Positions 1 to 7,546 of a DNA stretch of 18,936 nt are shown here, piece by piece. The notes under the pieces were generated by a model. The model was not told the DNA's origin and searched no databases. It saw nothing but the letters and a program-made list of their open reading frames with translations. Numbering within the stretch: position 1 is the first letter of the stretch; each line of letters begins with the position of its first letter. The stretch is taken from the NCBI GenBank assembly GCA_014380155.1, contig JACMKJ010000042.1, forward strand, positions 1-18,936. The letters run 5' to 3'. A program made the translations under genes and the position numbers. Source of the DNA: Rhizobacter sp. GTDB lineage: Bacteria; Pseudomonadota; Gammaproteobacteria; Burkholderiales; Burkholderiaceae_C.

Positions 1-1
1 G

Positions 2-1129
2 GCCCTTTACCGCATCAAGCGCGCCACCCACCACAACACCGGCGACACCTGGTGCATCTACCCGATGTACACCTTCGCCCACCCGATCGAAGACGCGCTG
101 GAGAACATCACCCACAGCATCTGCACACTCGAGTTCGAAGACCAGCGCCCCTTCTACGACTGGCTGCTCGACCAGCTCTGCACGCTGGGCTTGCTGGCTC
201 AACCACGGCCGCACCAATACGAATTTGCGCGCCTGAACCTCACCTACATCGTCACCAGCAAGCGCAAGCTCAAGCAGTTGGTCGATGAAAAGCATGTGAA
301 CGGCTGGGACGACCCGCGCATGCCCACCATCGTGGGCCTGCGCCGGCGTGGCTACACGCCCGAGAGCCTGCAGCTGATGGCCGAGCGCAGCGGGGTCAGC
401 AAAGCCGGCGGCTGGATCGACTACAGCTCGCTTGAGATCGCGCTGCGCGACGACCTCGACCCCAAGGCCGCACGCGCCTGCGTGGTGCTCGACCCGCTCA
501 AGCTCAAGCTCACCAACTTTGCCGAGCTGTTTGGCAGCGACTCGCACCAGGAGCCCTGCCACGCCCCAGTGCACCCGGGCCACCCGGAGCGCGGCCAGCG
601 CCACTTCAGCTTCACGAACGAGCTGTGGGTGGAGCGAGACGACTTCATGGAAGTGCCGGTCAAGGGCTACCAGCGCCTCTACCCGGGCAACAAGACACGC
701 CTGAAATACGGCTATGTGATCGAGTGCACCGGCTGCGAAAAAGATGCGCAAGGCCAGATCACCGCCGTGCTCGCGCAGATCGTGCCCGACACCAAGAGCG
801 GCACACCCGGCGCCGATGCCATCAAGGTGAAAGGGGTGATCACCTGGGTCAGCGCGAGCACTGGCGTGCCGGCCGAAGTGCGCCTCTACGACCGCCTGTT
901 CACCGAAGCCCAGCCCGACGCAGGCGGGCGCGACTTTTTGAGCGTGCTTAACCCGAACAGCAACAAGGTTGTCACGGCCATCGTCGAGCCGGGCCTGGCT
1001 TCAGCTCAGGCCGATGAGAAGTTCCAGTTCGAGCGGCATGGCTACTTCGTTGCCGACCGGCACGATCACGCGCGGGGCAAGCTGGTGTTTAACCGGGCTA
1101 CCACGCTGAAAGACGCCTGGAGCAAATAA
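2..1129 (+). CDS. glnS: Glutaminyl-tRNA synthetase, 5' part outside the window
   Basis: Charges tRNA-Gln with glutamine in the cytoplasm (class I aminoacyl-tRNA synthetase). The reading frame is open from base 2 and ends at TAA 1127-1129, giving about 375 residues of a protein usually near 550-590. The N-terminal third with the HIGH motif is therefore off the left edge. Visible are the catalytic-domain stretch around YRIKRATHHNTGDTWCIYPM, the segment FAHPIEDALENITHS, and the second class I signature as TSKRKL (about 254-271). E. coli GlnRS has MSKRKL here, so Met is replaced by Thr. The rest is the anticodon-binding beta-barrel region, ending with a typical FERHGYFVADRHDH stretch. The first ATG in the visible frame (position 65) is internal, not a start. 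It converges with the ylqF gene, leaving only 2 bp between stops. Identity is very secure. Confidence 0.96.
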   Translation, partial: ALYRIKRATHHNTGDTWCIYPMYTFAHPIEDALENITHSICTLEFEDQRPFYDWLLDQLCTLGLLAQPRPHQYEFARLNLTYIVTSKRKLKQLVDEKHVNGWDDPRMPTIVGLRRRGYTPESLQLMAERSGVSKAGGWIDYSSLEIALRDDLDPKAARACVVLDPLKLKLTNFAELFGSDSHQEPCHAPVHPGHPERGQRHFSFTNELWVERDDFMEVPVKGYQRLYPGNKTRLKYGYVIECTGCEKDAQGQITAVLAQIVPDTKSGTPGADAIKVKGVITWVSASTGVPAEVRLYDRLFTEAQPDAGGRDFLSVLNPNSNKVVTAIVEPGLASAQADEKFQFERHGYFVADRHDHARGKLVFNRATTLKDAWSK

Positions 1130-1131
1130 GC

Positions 1132-2055
1132 TCAGGTCTCTTCAGCGGGGGCGCCCTTGCGCCGCTTTTTCTTGGCGACGCGCTCGGCATCGAGCAACTC
1201 ACCCGCGGCCAGCCAGGCGGCGTATTCCTCGGGCGTTTCGAGTGTCACTCGGCCCAGGTTGCCGGCGCGCAGGTCGTAGACCACCACTTCGGCCGCCTTT
1301 TGCAGGTTGATACGCCCCCCGCTTTGCAGGGCGCCGCGCTTGCGGCCGATCTCGGCCAGCACAGCCTCGTCGTCCAGCCCCACGACCGCGTCGAGCTTGT
1401 AGCGCTCGGCCAGCCCCGCCGGGTAGTGCTGCTTCAGGTAGTTCAGCAGCTCGAGCGCCACCTCTTCTTCGCTGAACGCATTGCGCCCCACGGCGCCGCT
1501 GGCCGCGAGGTTGTAGCCGCTCTTCTCCACGATGATGCGTGGCCAGAGCATGCCGGGCGTGTCGAACAGGTAGAAGTCGCTCGCCAGCACGATGCGCTGC
1601 TCGACCTTGGTGATGCCAGCTTCGTCGCCTGTCTTGGTGGCTTTCTTTCCCGTGAGGGTGTTGATGAGCGTCGACTTGCCCACGTTCGGGATGCCGCAGA
1701 TCAACACCCGCAACGGCTTGGCCATGCCACCGCGCAGCGGCGCGAGCGCGCGGCAGGCGTCGATCAGGCGCTGCGCGGGCGCCGTCTCCGAGGCGTCGAG
1801 CCCGATCGCGCGGGTGGCCGGCAAGGCGTTGTAGTGGGCCAGCCAAGCCTGGGTCTGGGTCGGGTCGGCGAGGTCTTGTTTGTTCAGGAGCTTGAGCTTG
1901 GGCCTGCTGCCCGTGAGTTCGGCCAGCAGCGGGTTGGCGCTCGATCCAGGCAGGCGCGCATCGAGTAGCTCGATGACCACGTCGGTCTCTTTGATGCGGT
2001 CGGCAATGGCCTGACGGGTCAGGTGCATGTGACCGGGGAACCACTGGATGGCCAT
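1132..2055 (-). CDS. ylqF: Circularly permuted ribosome-assembly GTPase YlqF/RbgA
   Basis: Protein of 307 aa. The GTPase motifs occur in permuted order, the hallmark of the YlqF/YawG family: G4 NKQD at residues 58-61 comes before G1 GIPNVGKS (121-128), then the G2 threonine in GITK (147-150) and G3 DTPG (165-168). The N-terminus MAIQWFPGHM is a family signature. In Bacillus, RbgA acts in late 50S subunit maturation; the same role is inferred here. A basic tail (AKKKRRKG) close to the C-terminus suits rRNA contact. The ATG start lies 12 bp after the stop of the upstream membrane-protein gene, so the two are probably cotranscribed. No strong Shine-Dalgarno is seen, which suggests translational coupling. 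The gene is tail-to-tail with glnS. Confidence 0.95.
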   Translation of the reverse strand: MAIQWFPGHMHLTRQAIADRIKETDVVIELLDARLPGSSANPLLAELTGSRPKLKLLNKQDLADPTQTQAWLAHYNALPATRAIGLDASETAPAQRLIDACRALAPLRGGMAKPLRVLICGIPNVGKSTLINTLTGKKATKTGDEAGITKVEQRIVLASDFYLFDTPGMLWPRIIVEKSGYNLAASGAVGRNAFSEEEVALELLNYLKQHYPAGLAERYKLDAVVGLDDEAVLAEIGRKRGALQSGGRINLQKAAEVVVYDLRAGNLGRVTLETPEEYAAWLAAGELLDAERVAKKKRRKGAPAEET

Positions 2056-2067
2056 CAGGTGTCGTCG

Positions 2068-2814
2068 TCAGAGTTTGCGGAAAACGCTCGCCACGGCGGC
2101 AGGCGTCAAATCACCATCGGTGCCAACGGCGGGCATGGCCAGCAGCAGGAGGCCGTTTTGCAGCACGCGCTTTTTTCCCTCTGCGCCTTGCTGAATGTAG
2201 ACGGCGGCGAGGTCGCGGCAAGCAGCCGGGGCGTCACACTTGAAGAGCGTGGCAGACACCTCAGTGCCTGCGGGTGCGCTGGCAGCCCCCGGGCTCGCCA
2301 CCGAAAACAGCGCGGCATCGATCACCCCCGCGGGTAAAGCGGTCGTCGCGGGCATGCGCGTGAGGGTGGCATTCAGGCCAGCGGCGCGCAAGGCATCGGC
2401 AAAGGAGTCGATCGGGTCGATGGGCAGGGCAACCGCCGACGCCGCCGATGCCGGGGGTGCTACCGGAACCACCTGTGCCACTGAGACCGCCGCCACCGGC
2501 GCCGATGCGGCTTGAGTTGCCGGCGTGGCGACGGCGATGGATTTTTCGAATTCGGCCGCTTGTGCATCGAGCAGCGGCAGCAGGATCAACCACACGCACA
2601 GCAAAAACGCAGCCCACAAGATGACGTTGGCGATGAATGCCCGCGTGACAGATGTATGGGGGTCGCTGCGGTGCCTGAAGAAGGTGAACAGCGCGGCCGG
2701 GAAGCCGATGAAGAAGGTGGCGACGGCCAGCGGGGAGTTCGATCGACTCACCCTGAAACTCAGCCAGATCTGGGAGGCAATGACCAAACCCAGCGATAAC
2801 AACAACCACCTCAT
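2068..2814 (-). CDS. Unknown membrane protein with Ala/Pro-rich linker
   Basis: Protein of 248 aa, not recognised as a named family. Three hydrophobic segments occupy about residues 3-20, 28-47 and 59-83. They are followed by an Ala/Val/Pro-rich linker (about 95-130) and a C-terminal domain of about 110 residues with two cysteines (KCDAPAACRD). The layout suggests a membrane anchor with a small soluble domain on one face. I chose ATG 2814 over the longer GTG at 2820 because GGAGGG (2823-2828) lies 8 nt from the ATG but only 2 nt from the GTG. It is followed by ylqF after 12 bp, so it is likely first in a two-gene operon, though it shows no obvious functional link to ribosome assembly. No enzymatic motif was seen. 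Confidence 0.8.
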   Translation of the reverse strand: MRWLLLSLGLVIASQIWLSFRVSRSNSPLAVATFFIGFPAALFTFFRHRSDPHTSVTRAFIANVILWAAFLLCVWLILLPLLDAQAAEFEKSIAVATPATQAASAPVAAVSVAQVVPVAPPASAASAVALPIDPIDSFADALRAAGLNATLTRMPATTALPAGVIDAALFSVASPGAASAPAGTEVSATLFKCDAPAACRDLAAVYIQQGAEGKKRVLQNGLLLLAMPAVGTDGDLTPAAVASVFRKL

Positions 2815-2891
2815 CTGCACCGCCCTCCATCACTGCCACGCGGCTCAAGCGCCGCAGCGTGATTGTCTCAGAGGGGGGGTGGTCCAAGCCC

Positions 2892-3113
2892 TCAGTGCAG
2901 GTCGCTCAGTTGAACGGCAGGTGCCGAATATTCACGGCCGACGACGGCTCGGGCATACAGGTAGTTGTCTCGTGCGCGCTCGCTGAGCGAGTCGAGCACC
3001 ACGTGACCGCCTGCATCGCAGGGGAAGGTCAAGGCCCGGCCCTCATGGAAGAGCGACTTGAAACGGAGCTCGTAGAGGGCTGCGGGCTGAAAAGAACCGA
3101 AATTTGTGTTCAT
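2892..3113 (-). CDS. Small conserved-type protein of unknown function, 73 aa
   Basis: The open frame extends further upstream, but ATG 3113 is the best start because AGGAG sits 9 nt before it. The protein begins MNTNFGSFQPAALYELRFKS and ends near VVGREYSAPAVQLSDLH. It has no signal peptide or membrane segment and is soluble, with one cysteine (FPCDAGGHV) and a charged segment SERARDNYLYARAVVGR. I recall similar short unannotated proteins in Burkholderiales, which would make it a real conserved gene, but I cannot assign a function. The preceding 235 bp contain no gene and probably hold its promoter. The next gene downstream starts 77 bp after its stop, so cotranscription is uncertain. Confidence 0.75.
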   Translation of the reverse strand: MNTNFGSFQPAALYELRFKSLFHEGRALTFPCDAGGHVVLDSLSERARDNYLYARAVVGREYSAPAVQLSDLH

Positions 3114-3348
3114 GGCAACGATCTCCTGCTGCGCTGACTGCTTACAGTGATGACAACGTGAGAGGGAGCTTAGAGGTTGACCGGGTGGGTGTCCCTCAGC
3201 GGGTGTCTCGCTGCCATGTCCCAAATGGGATGTGACAACTGTAGGAATTCATCCGACAGAACGCATGTGACTTATGACCTTTCGCAGGCCCCTCATTCGC
3301 GTGGGGCGTGCCGTGTCTGAGCGCGAGCGAACAACCGTCTGCGAGCGT
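3114..3348. other. Non-coding gap of 235 bp between two unknown genes
   Basis: I see no convincing gene here. The stretch holds the 5' region of the 73-aa gene (minus strand) and the 3' flank of the 295-aa gene. It contains an imperfect inverted repeat centred near 3227, with arms TCCCA and TGGGA around AA, and a small repeat ACTG/CAGT near 3141-3152. Minus-strand TTGTCA hexamers could serve as -35 elements, but I found no matching -10 at normal spacing. A direct repeat GCGAGCG occurs twice near 3323-3347. Confidence 0.4.
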
Positions 3349-4236
3349 TCAGTACTCGGAGGAAGGCCCTGGCTGGCTGTCACCAGCCACCAGTGTGTTG
3401 CCCATGCCGAGCAACTCGCGGGCGCGCTGCAGGTTGAGCAACTGGTCGCGCGAGCGCCGCGGGTGAGCACGGTCGCGTTCGATCTCCCACACCAGCTTGA
3501 TCAGCTCTTTGTGGGTGGTCGCCACGCGCACACGCCCGACCGCAAAGGTCGAGAACAGCAGCGAGTCGCGGCGCAGCGTGTCGAGCAGCAGGTCGCGCAC
3601 GTACTGAAGGCGCTGCTCCTCGGTCATGCTCGGCGCGGGCCGCGCGTGGTCGGCCACCTTGAACGGGGTTTCGCGCACCTGCTGCACCCAGTCGGGTACG
3701 CGGGGTGTCTCTGACAAGACGACCTCGGGCTCCTGGTAGCGCGGCAGCGCAGCGGGCCGGGGCGCGGCAACCGGCGGCGGGGTTGGAACGGGAATGGTCG
3801 CCACGGCGATGACCGGCAGGTGGTGGGCCGGGCTGATCTTGACCTCGGCCACCTTGGTGACGGGCTCGTCGCCGAAGCCGTCACCGTCAACTTCGGCCTC
3901 TTCGGCCAAGGCGCGGCTCGGGGTGAGCGCGGGCTCGATCAACACGTCGAGTTCGACGCTGGTCAGCTTGGGGGTGTCGAGTGCACCGGGAATGGTTTCG
4001 ATGGGCTCGGGTGCGGCCATGTCGTCGGGAATCTCGACCAGGCCCATGCGCACCAGCTCTTCGAAGTGGCTGGTCTGCGCGCCGGCCTTGTGGGCCATGC
4101 CCAGCACTTCACCGAGTGGCCGCCGGCCGTCTACCAGCAGCAAAACCGTGCGGTAGCGCTGGCCCAGGCCGCGCGTGCGGTGGCGCAGTTCATCTTGGCC
4201 GAGCGGCGTTTTGACGGGGGCAAAAAGGGTTGTCAT
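3349..4236 (-). CDS. Unknown soluble protein, possible N-terminal winged-helix domain
   Basis: Protein of 295 aa, no named family recognised. Residues 1-70 look like a compact helical, possibly winged-helix, domain (RTVLLLVDGRRPLGEVLGMA, then SHFEELVRMGLVEIPDD). Residues 71-190 are low-complexity, acidic and proline-rich, probably a disordered linker. Residues 195-285 form a second helical domain rich in Arg and Leu (EEQRLQYVRDLLLDTLRRD, then KELIKLVWEIERD). There is no signal peptide or membrane segment, so it is likely cytoplasmic. The N-terminal pattern (a sensed DGRRPLGEV loop followed by a helix and VEIP strand) recalls small regulatory domains found in Burkholderiales, but this is resemblance only. 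It begins at ATG 4236 with no clear Shine-Dalgarno, 75 bp after the CoA-transferase remnant on the same strand. Confidence 0.75.
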   Translation of the reverse strand: MTTLFAPVKTPLGQDELRHRTRGLGQRYRTVLLLVDGRRPLGEVLGMAHKAGAQTSHFEELVRMGLVEIPDDMAAPEPIETIPGALDTPKLTSVELDVLIEPALTPSRALAEEAEVDGDGFGDEPVTKVAEVKISPAHHLPVIAVATIPVPTPPPVAAPRPAALPRYQEPEVVLSETPRVPDWVQQVRETPFKVADHARPAPSMTEEQRLQYVRDLLLDTLRRDSLLFSTFAVGRVRVATTHKELIKLVWEIERDRAHPRRSRDQLLNLQRARELLGMGNTLVAGDSQPGPSSEY

Positions 4237-4311
4237 CGGTGGGGGGCAAGCGAGCGATTGTCGCGCGACTGGGAAAGGCCGGGTAACCGCCCGCCGGGTG
4301 GCCTGCGCCGG

Positions 4312-5357
4312 CTATCTGATCGCCCGATCCGCCTTCAGCCTGGCCACCTGGTCGGCGTCGAAGCCAAACTCCTGCAGCACCGCCTCGGTGTGCTCACCCA
4401 GCGAGGGTGCGCCCTTGCCCGGCAGCACCGGCGTTTTCTCGAAACGGATCGGGTGGCCCGAGGCCTTGTAGGGCCCGAGGTCGCGGTTTTCCAGCTCCCA
4501 CACCAGCCCGAGCGCCTGGGCCTGGGCGTCCGTGTAGAGATCGGATCGGTAGTTGACCGGACGGCAAGGCACGCCGGCGGATTCGAGCACCTGCATCCAG
4601 TGCGCGTTGCCGTGCTGCTTCAGGCGGCCCTCGATGCTCTTCATCGTCAGCTTCTGCTTGAAATACACCTCGTCGGACACGTCGCCGGTGCTGACGGGGG
4701 TGTTTTCGTCGACCACGCCGATCGCCTCGCAGAACTTGTCTCGCAGCTTGTGGTTGAGCGCGGCGATGCTGAGGTAGCCGTCACCGGTCGGGTAGACACG
4801 GTAGTAGGGGTAGACCTGCCGGTCGGTCGGGCGGTGCAGGCAGTCGGGCACTTCGATCGGGCGCGTGGTTTCAGGCAGGTCCTTTCGCAGCCGCATCTCG
4901 GCGAACTGGTCGATGATCTGCGTGTGCGCTTTGCCCTCGCCCAGCGCCGTCTTGAGGATCTGCTTTTCTTCGTCGTGCTGCTGCTCGTCGAGCGAGTCGA
5001 TGTGCAGCATGCCCATGGCCTGCAGCGCCACGCCGGTGCTGAAGAGCGAGGTCTCGATCTTCTGGCCCTCACCCGAGGCGTTGCGGTGGTAGAGCGCGCT
5101 CACGATGCCCAGCGCGTTGAGCATGCCGGTGCCGATGTCGATGTAGGCAATGCCGCCCGGCCCGCGCGGTACGCCGTCTTCGTCGGCGTAGTTCGACATC
5201 ACGCCCGAGGCGGCGTGAGCAATGAGGTCGAAGCCCTTGCGCTTGCGGTAGGGGCCGACCTTTCTCGGCCGCGCCGGGCACGAAGTTCTGCACAGTAAGG
5301 CCCGGCGATGTATTCCGAGAAGTCGAGCACGGTCACGCCACCCAGCAAGGCGTTCAT
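4312..5357 (-). pseudogene. Family III CoA-transferase (CaiB/BaiF), 5' end degraded
   Basis: Family III enzymes move CoA between carboxylic acids through an aspartyl-CoA thioester. The original start is recognisable at ATG 5357, with GAGGAG 5 nt upstream, and reads MNALLGGVTVLDFSEYIAGPYC. Coding sense then jumps to another frame near 5295, reading TVQNFVPGAAEK (the family's ENFxPG segment). It jumps to a third frame near 5260, reading GPYRKRKGFDLIAHAASGV. From there the frame is open for about 300 codons to TAG 4312. Compared with the family, roughly 70-80 residues are missing at the first junction and about 30 at the second. The catalytic Asp in YIDIGTGM is retained (codon near 5137-5139). 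A protein starting at GTG 5202 is possible, but no Shine-Dalgarno is visible and it would lack the N-terminal CoA-binding part. Sequencing or assembly error is the alternative. Confidence 0.8.
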
Positions 5358-5395
5358 GGGGTCTCCTCGGTCTTGTTGTTTTGACTGCGCGCGCT

Positions 5396-5620
5396 TCAGC
5401 GCTGGCTGCGCGCCTTGCGGCCGTCGACCTCGGACAGCTGCTGCTTGAGCAGCAGCATCAGCACACGTGCGGTTTCTTCGCTGAAGCTCAGCGTGGTGCT
5501 GGGGTTGTCATCGCCACGGGCGGTGATGGGCAGCACCAGCGCGTCGATGCGGGCCTCGATGAGGCCATTGCGGTTGCCCATGGCCTTGACTTTTTGCAGC
5601 TCGATCTGGAAGGTCTTCAC
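5396..5620 (-). CDS. Small unknown protein, 74 aa, GTG start
   Basis: The sequence begins MKTFQIELQKVKAMGNRNGL and ends in a basic tail GRKARSQR. There is no signal peptide or membrane segment. The middle (ARIDALVLPITARGDD) looks like beta strands and the C-terminal half (SEETARVLMLLLKQQLSEV) like one long amphipathic helix. The GTG start is well supported: AGGAGG ends 5 nt before it. It lies 48 bp after the MFS transporter gene and 38 bp before the CoA-transferase remnant, all on the minus strand, so the three may share a transcript. No family recognised. Coding potential rests on the strong ribosome binding site and on size and composition typical of real small proteins. Confidence 0.7.
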   Translation of the reverse strand: MKTFQIELQKVKAMGNRNGLIEARIDALVLPITARGDDNPSTTLSFSEETARVLMLLLKQQLSEVDGRKARSQR

Positions 5621-5642
5621 AGGGGCCTCCTGAGTGTGGAAA

Positions 5643-5658
5643 GCGCTCAGGGTAGCGC
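5643..5658 (-). terminator. Weak terminator-like hairpin after the MFS gene
   Basis: Arms GCGCT and AGCGC form a perfect 5-bp stem with a 6-nt loop. On the minus strand the stem is followed by TTTCC, 10 nt after the MFS stop codon. The stem is short and the T-run poor, so it may only attenuate transcription before the 74-aa gene. Confidence 0.25.
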
Positions 5659-5668
5659 AACGCCCTGG

Positions 5669-6850
5669 CTATGTCTGACGCCGCCTTGACAGCAGAAACA
5701 GAACACCGCCTGCCAGCAGCCAGCCGGCGACCGGTGCCCACGCCAGCGCGGGTTGTGCGCCGGGGTCTTTTTGCCATTCGACGGCGAGCACCGCCATGCG
5801 CCCGAGTGCCGCCAGCGCGAGCACCGACGACAGGGCCCCGCCGAAGCGCCCTTCGCGCCCCGTGTGACCCAGGGCCAGCGCCACCGAAAACGCGCTCATC
5901 AAGAGGCCGGCCCAGGCCGCCCCGGCCATCAGTTGAGCCGCGATCAGCTGCGGCAGGCCGCTGGCTTGGTGCGCCCACAAGGAGGCCAAGGCCGCACCCA
6001 GGCCCGCCACCGCCATCACCTGCCAGCCGCCAAAGCGCTTGGTCGCCCAGCTGGCCGGCAGCATGGCCAGGTTGAAACCGATCCAGAACACCGGCGCCAG
6101 CCACTGCAGCTCGACAGGCTTGGCAAAGCGCAGGTACAGCGGCGTGCTGTTGATGAAGGTGTGCAGCTGGAAGGCCGCTGCTGCGAGCACCGCCGCCATC
6201 AGGAAGCCGATGGCCGCCGGCGCGCCATGAGGCTGGCGCTCAGGTGGCTTGGCGCTCTTGGGTGGCACCGGCTGGCTCGCCAAGGCCCGCTCGGCCGCCA
6301 CGATGCCCCAGGTCGCCAGGGCCAGGGCCACGCTGGACAGCAGGAACGGCCCACGCGGGTCGAGGTCGCGCAGCACCACGCTCAGGTAAGGCGAGATCGC
6401 GCTCGCCACGCCCAGGCCGAGCATCGACAAACCCACCAGCCAGGGTTGCTGGGGTTTGGCGGCCTGGCGCCCCACCAGCGTGAGCGGCGGCGCACGCAAG
6501 GCCGACGAGCTGATCGACCACAACACCACGATGCCCAGGAAAAGCGGCGCCGAGCCCGACGGCGCCACCAGCGGCAAGGCCAGAAAAGCAGCGCACGAGA
6601 TCAGCGTGATCGCCAGCACCACCCGGCCCAGCCGCCCCACCACCCGCACCGCGCGATCGCTCGCCACACCCATCGCATAGTCGGCCAGCACGAAGATGAT
6701 CTGGTCGAGCATCAGCACGTAGATCACCGCGCTTTTGGGGATGCCCACCTTCTCGGCGAGCTGCGGCAGGAAGATCACGTACACCGTCCACGACAGTGCA
6801 AAGAAAAACTGGATGACGGCCAGGTGCAGGCCGATGCGGTGTGCGCTCAT
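5669..6850 (-). CDS. Major facilitator superfamily transporter
   Basis: Protein of 393 aa with about 12 hydrophobic segments spread over its length, the usual MFS size. The N-terminus MSAHRIGLHLAVIQFFFALS runs directly into the first membrane helix. The loop between helices 2 and 3 carries the MFS-type pattern DYAMGVASDRAVRVVGRLGR (compare GxLaDrxGRR), and a Pro- and Lys-rich cytoplasmic loop (about residues 190-210, PVPPKSAKPPERQPH) separates the two six-helix halves. I chose ATG 6850 because the frame extends upstream without protein-like sequence and GAGG lies 5 nt before this ATG. Substrate is unknown. It is divergent from the DsbA-like gene, with 66 bp between start codons. It is probably the first gene of the minus-strand group down to the CoA-transferase remnant. 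Confidence 0.88.
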   Translation of the reverse strand: MSAHRIGLHLAVIQFFFALSWTVYVIFLPQLAEKVGIPKSAVIYVLMLDQIIFVLADYAMGVASDRAVRVVGRLGRVVLAITLISCAAFLALPLVAPSGSAPLFLGIVVLWSISSSALRAPPLTLVGRQAAKPQQPWLVGLSMLGLGVASAISPYLSVVLRDLDPRGPFLLSSVALALATWGIVAAERALASQPVPPKSAKPPERQPHGAPAAIGFLMAAVLAAAAFQLHTFINSTPLYLRFAKPVELQWLAPVFWIGFNLAMLPASWATKRFGGWQVMAVAGLGAALASLWAHQASGLPQLIAAQLMAGAAWAGLLMSAFSVALALGHTGREGRFGGALSSVLALAALGRMAVLAVEWQKDPGAQPALAWAPVAGWLLAGGVLFLLSRRRQT

Positions 6851-6899
6851 GGAGACCTCAGGGTCGAAGACACAGGCACGAGCATAGCCAGTCGATCGT

Positions 6900-6916
6900 G
6901 GGTAGCATCGGCGCCC
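6900..6916 (+). promoter_or_regulatory. -10-like TAGCAT abutting the DsbA-like gene start
   Basis: TAGCAT (6903-6908) ends 8 nt before ATG 6917, so a transcript starting at the usual distance would begin at or next to the start codon. There is no Shine-Dalgarno. The 13-mer GGGTAGCATCGGC (6900-6912) recurs exactly at 9585-9597, upstream of the FKBP gene. No good -35 hexamer is visible. Confidence 0.4.
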
Positions 6917-7543
6917 ATGAACCTCATTTACGTCGCCGACCCCATGTGCTCGTGGTGCTATGGCTTCGCCAGGCCGCTCGACGAGCTGCTGGCCGAGCCC
7001 GGCTCCGCCGCTCCCTTGCAACTGGCCCTGGTGATGGGCGGGCTGCGCCCTTTCACCACCGAACCCATGGCCCCGGGTCGCGCCGATGAGTTGGCGGGTC
7101 ACTGGCACCACGTGGCCGAGGCGAGCGGCCAGCCCTTTGCACCAGCGCCGCATGCCGCGCTGCATGACCCCGCCTTTGTCTACGACACCGAGCCCGCGAG
7201 CCGCGCCACCGTCACCGTTCGCACCCATTGGCCCAAGCTGGTATGGCGCTACCTCAAGGCAGTGCAGCACGCGTTTTATGCCGAGGGCCAGAACGTGACC
7301 CAGGCCGAGGTGCTGGCCGACGTGGCCGTGGCGATGGGCATCCCACGCGCCGATTTCGCCAAGGCCTTTGCGTCACAAGAGATGCGAGACGCCACGTTGG
7401 CCGACTTCGCGCAATCTCAGGCCTGGGGCATTCGCGGCTTCCCGGCGCTGATCGCCGAACACGGCGACCACCTGCACCTGGTGGGCCGGGGTTTCATGCC
7501 GATCGACGCGCTGCGCCAGGCCCTGCAGGTAACGCACCACTGA
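6917..7543 (+). CDS. DsbA-family thioredoxin-fold oxidoreductase
   Basis: Protein of 208 aa. The N-terminus carries a CxxC active site, CSWC at residues 11-14 within DPMCSWCYGF. The cis-proline loop is GFP at 174-176 (RGFPALI). Between them lies the helical insertion typical of DsbA/FrnE-like proteins (COG3531 type, described as predicted protein-disulfide isomerase). It has no signal peptide, so it is probably a cytoplasmic dithiol-disulfide oxidoreductase rather than a periplasmic DsbA. ATG 6917 is chosen because the CxxC must sit on the first strand; the frame is open upstream but encodes nothing sensible. It is divergent from the MFS gene and meets dusC tail-to-tail with 3 bp between stops. 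The family is secure; substrate and physiological role are not known. Confidence 0.88.
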   Translation: MNLIYVADPMCSWCYGFARPLDELLAEPGSAAPLQLALVMGGLRPFTTEPMAPGRADELAGHWHHVAEASGQPFAPAPHAALHDPAFVYDTEPASRATVTVRTHWPKLVWRYLKAVQHAFYAEGQNVTQAEVLADVAVAMGIPRADFAKAFASQEMRDATLADFAQSQAWGIRGFPALIAEHGDHLHLVGRGFMPIDALRQALQVTHH

Positions 7544-7546
7544 GGC

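Noticed and set aside
3820..5298. Open frame of 492 codons on the plus strand
   Set aside because: It is antisense to the 295-aa gene and the CoA-transferase, its protein is rich in His, Arg, Gln and Val in shadow-frame style, and no motif is recognisable.
5753..6916. Long plus-strand extension upstream of the DsbA-like gene
   Set aside because: It mirrors the MFS gene on the other strand and reads as Arg/Gln/His-rich noise; the CxxC strand sets the real start at 6917.
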